The notes under the pieces were generated by a model. It was not told where the DNA came from, did not search any database, and was given only the letters and a program-made list of their open reading frames with translations. Position numbers and translations under genes: made by a program. From contig CALKIH010000029.1 in assembly GCA_937995335.1 (NCBI GenBank), positions 43,009-107,008 on the forward strand: a stretch of DNA of 64,000 nucleotides, written 5' to 3'. Shown here piece after piece: positions 62,835-64,000 of this stretch (position 1 is its first letter; every line of letters starts with the position of its first letter). The stretch is from UBA2357 sp002344625. Its GTDB lineage: Bacteria > Pseudomonadota > Gammaproteobacteria > Burkholderiales > Rhodocyclaceae.

Positions 62835-63956
62835 TCATGACGGCCCGTGGACACCTTCGGGCACACCCGCCCTTTCCGTGGAAAAGGCGGCTCCGGCGCG
62901 TGAAGGCGTGCTGGCGAGACGGAAGCCGATGTGGTTGTTCCGGTTGCCGGGGGCGTTGTTGTTGCGGTTGGCGGCGCGGGTGTTCCTGGCGTTGTTATTC
63001 CAGGAGCCACCGCGCAGCACGCGCCCATCAAGCGGGCCGTCAGGCTCCCGCAGCGGGTCGAACCACCCACCGCGAAAGAGGGCATGGCGCAAGCGCCAGG
63101 TGTTCGCATGCTCCGCATGTGCAATCCACGACCGCACATGCCGCTCCACCGTATCGGCTTCCACCGTGCCGGCCCGCCAGCGATCGCGCAGGCCGCGCAG
63201 GCGGTTGCGGAAATTGCGCACATTGGCTTCCGGCAGACGGCGGCGGTTGCCGGGCAGCAGCACGTAGCCGAGAAATTCGGCTGGCTCGCCGGCCCGCGCC
63301 ACGAAGGTCTTGCGCGGGTGCAGCGTCAGGCGACGGCCGGCCAGAAAGACGTCGATGCGCGCACGCCACGCCGCCAACACCGCAGGGTCGTCGTGGAACA
63401 GGGCGAAATCGTCCACATAGCGCACATAGGGCGCGCGCAGCACTTCCTTGACGAAGTGATCCAGCCGGTCCAGATACACGTTGCCGAACAACTGGCTGGT
63501 GAGGTTGCCGATGGGCAGGCCGCGCCTGCGAATCAGCGGAGTGAGCAGGTCATCGCCGGGAAAGTGCAGGTCCACCGGCTCTTGGGGGTTCGATCCGTCG
63601 ATGATCGTATCCAGCAGCCACAGCGTGCGCGGGCAGGCGATGCGCCGGCGCAGGTCGGCCTTGAGGATTGCGTGATCGATGGCCGGGAAATAGCGGTAGA
63701 TGTCCGCGCGCAGCACCTGGGCATGGCGGTTGCGGAACTGCTCGTAGCGCGCCACCGCGCGGTGCGTGCCCTTGCCCCGGCGGTTGGCGAAGCTGTCGTC
63801 GATGAAGCCGTGCTCGAACAGCGGCCCCACCACCGCGCACAGCGCGTGGTGCACCACCCGGTCACGGAAGGGCGCGGCGGAGACGATGCGCCGCTTCGGC
63901 GTGATGAGTTCGATCTCGGTATAGCCGCCGCTCTGCCAGCGTCCCTCCCCCCGGGG
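62835..63956 (-). pseudogene. 5'-truncated DGR reverse transcriptase, in frame with template repeat
   Basis: Open frame of 373 codons on the minus strand, bounded upstream by TGA at 63957-63959. It encodes most of a DGR reverse transcriptase: PFRDRVVHHAL, DDSFANRRGKGTHRA, catalytic Asp motif LRADIYRYFPAIDH, RRRGLPIGNLTSQLFGNVYL (DGR-type IGxxxSQ instead of QGxxxSP), YVRYVDDFALF and LTLHPRKTFVA...FLGYVL. The only start codons are tandem GTGs at 63857 and 63854, inside a conserved motif, and about the first 50 residues of the family are absent. The conserved sequence fades at RWQSGGY near 63936. The last 50 codons encode a template-repeat-like peptide rather than an RT tail. Confidence 0.8.
62911..63023 (-). 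repeat. Putative DGR template repeat (TR)
   Basis: On the minus strand this segment reads RVLRGGSW, 23 codons, then IGFRLAS: the C-terminal fold signature of formylglycine-generating-enzyme-like (CLec) variable proteins. Of the 23 central codons (62931-62999), eleven are AAC/AAT Asn codons, and 25 of the 69 bases are A in an otherwise very GC-rich region. That is the pattern expected of a TR, where A positions are randomised in the variable repeat. Exact ends cannot be fixed without the matching variable repeat, which is not in the window. Confidence 0.78.
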
Positions 63957-64000
63957 TCAGAATAGTTGTCGCCTCGTTAGAATCTGAAACCCAGGGGCGA
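63957..64000. other. Junction upstream of the truncated reverse transcriptase
   Basis: The RT frame is closed by TGA at 63957-63959 next to a CCCCCCGGGG tract. The remaining 41 bp are noticeably less GC-rich and contain further stops on the minus strand. It could be the end of an inserted element or the intergenic side of a broken gene; the window stops before it can be identified. Confidence 0.4.

Noticed and set aside
62835..63956. Group II intron or retron instead of a DGR
   Set aside because: Motif 4 is IGNLTSQ rather than QGxxxSP, there is no maturase or HNH endonuclease domain, and no msr/msd-like structure is seen, while a TR-like A-rich repeat adjoins the RT.
1..64000. CRISPR arrays, tRNA and rRNA genes
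   Set aside because: No regularly spaced repeats, tRNA-like T-loop/acceptor pairs or rRNA sequence was recognised on reading both strands; a dedicated search was not possible.

Overview
The window is a 64 kb stretch of GC-rich bacterial chromosome. Gene content and order suggest a betaproteobacterium, probably of the Rhodocyclales (Azoarcus/Thauera type). The evidence is the dnaQ-rnhA-yafS-like-gloB block, a DUF465 protein, LexA-controlled imuA/imuB/dnaE2, TRAP dicarboxylate uptake and an AcnD/PrpF methylcitrate cluster. This placement is an inference from gene content, not a database match. No rRNA, tRNA or CRISPR array was recognised. Starts were chosen from Shine-Dalgarno spacing and family N-termini.

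Layout. 0-5 kb: suhB, a receiver-less CheB methylesterase, mutS and a spermidine-synthase-like protein. 5-13 kb: dnaQ, rnhA, a yafS-like methyltransferase, gloB, two response regulators (one with GGDEF), a LysR regulator with an SDR and a small membrane protein, and an MltD-like transglycosylase. 13-16 kb: a tandem ABC ATPase with lost signature and switch motifs, then slyD and a peroxiredoxin. 16-24.3 kb: an SOS mutagenesis region of lexA, imuA, imuB and dnaE2, with perfect LexA boxes at lexA and dnaE2 and an M61 peptidase on the opposite strand. 24-32 kb: ParA-like ATPase, metY, BaiN-type flavoprotein, MFS carrier, branched-chain amino-acid-type binding protein, and a glutamine amidotransferase-YggS fusion. 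32-39.5 kb: DUF1345 protein, small conserved protein, two monohaem cytochromes c, MoxR/VWA pair, MarR regulator, ClC channel and aquaporin. 39.5-50 kb: DctPQM TRAP transporter, htpG, greB, DUF465, a second MetY-like enzyme, alpha/beta hydrolase, DUF2189 protein and an endonuclease/phosphatase. 50-62.7 kb: HDOD protein, then a propionate cluster: a PrpR/ScfR-type regulator divergent from prpC-acnD-prpF-prpB-like lyase-pyruvate carboxylase-gntR.

The propionate cluster forms a coherent pathway. Propionyl-CoA and oxaloacetate give 2-methylcitrate (PrpC), AcnD and PrpF dehydrate it, the lyase releases pyruvate and succinate, and pyruvate carboxylase can restore oxaloacetate. Three direct TTCGCAAA repeats and one inverted half-copy lie between the regulator and prpC and are the likely operator.

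The most unusual element is at the right edge: a diversity-generating retroelement (DGR) on the minus strand. Its reverse transcriptase carries the DGR-type IGNLTSQ motif and runs in frame into an Asn-codon-rich template-repeat-like segment encoding a formylglycine-generating-enzyme-like C-terminus. The 5' end of the reverse transcriptase is broken within 60 bp of the window edge, and no variable protein gene lies inside the window.
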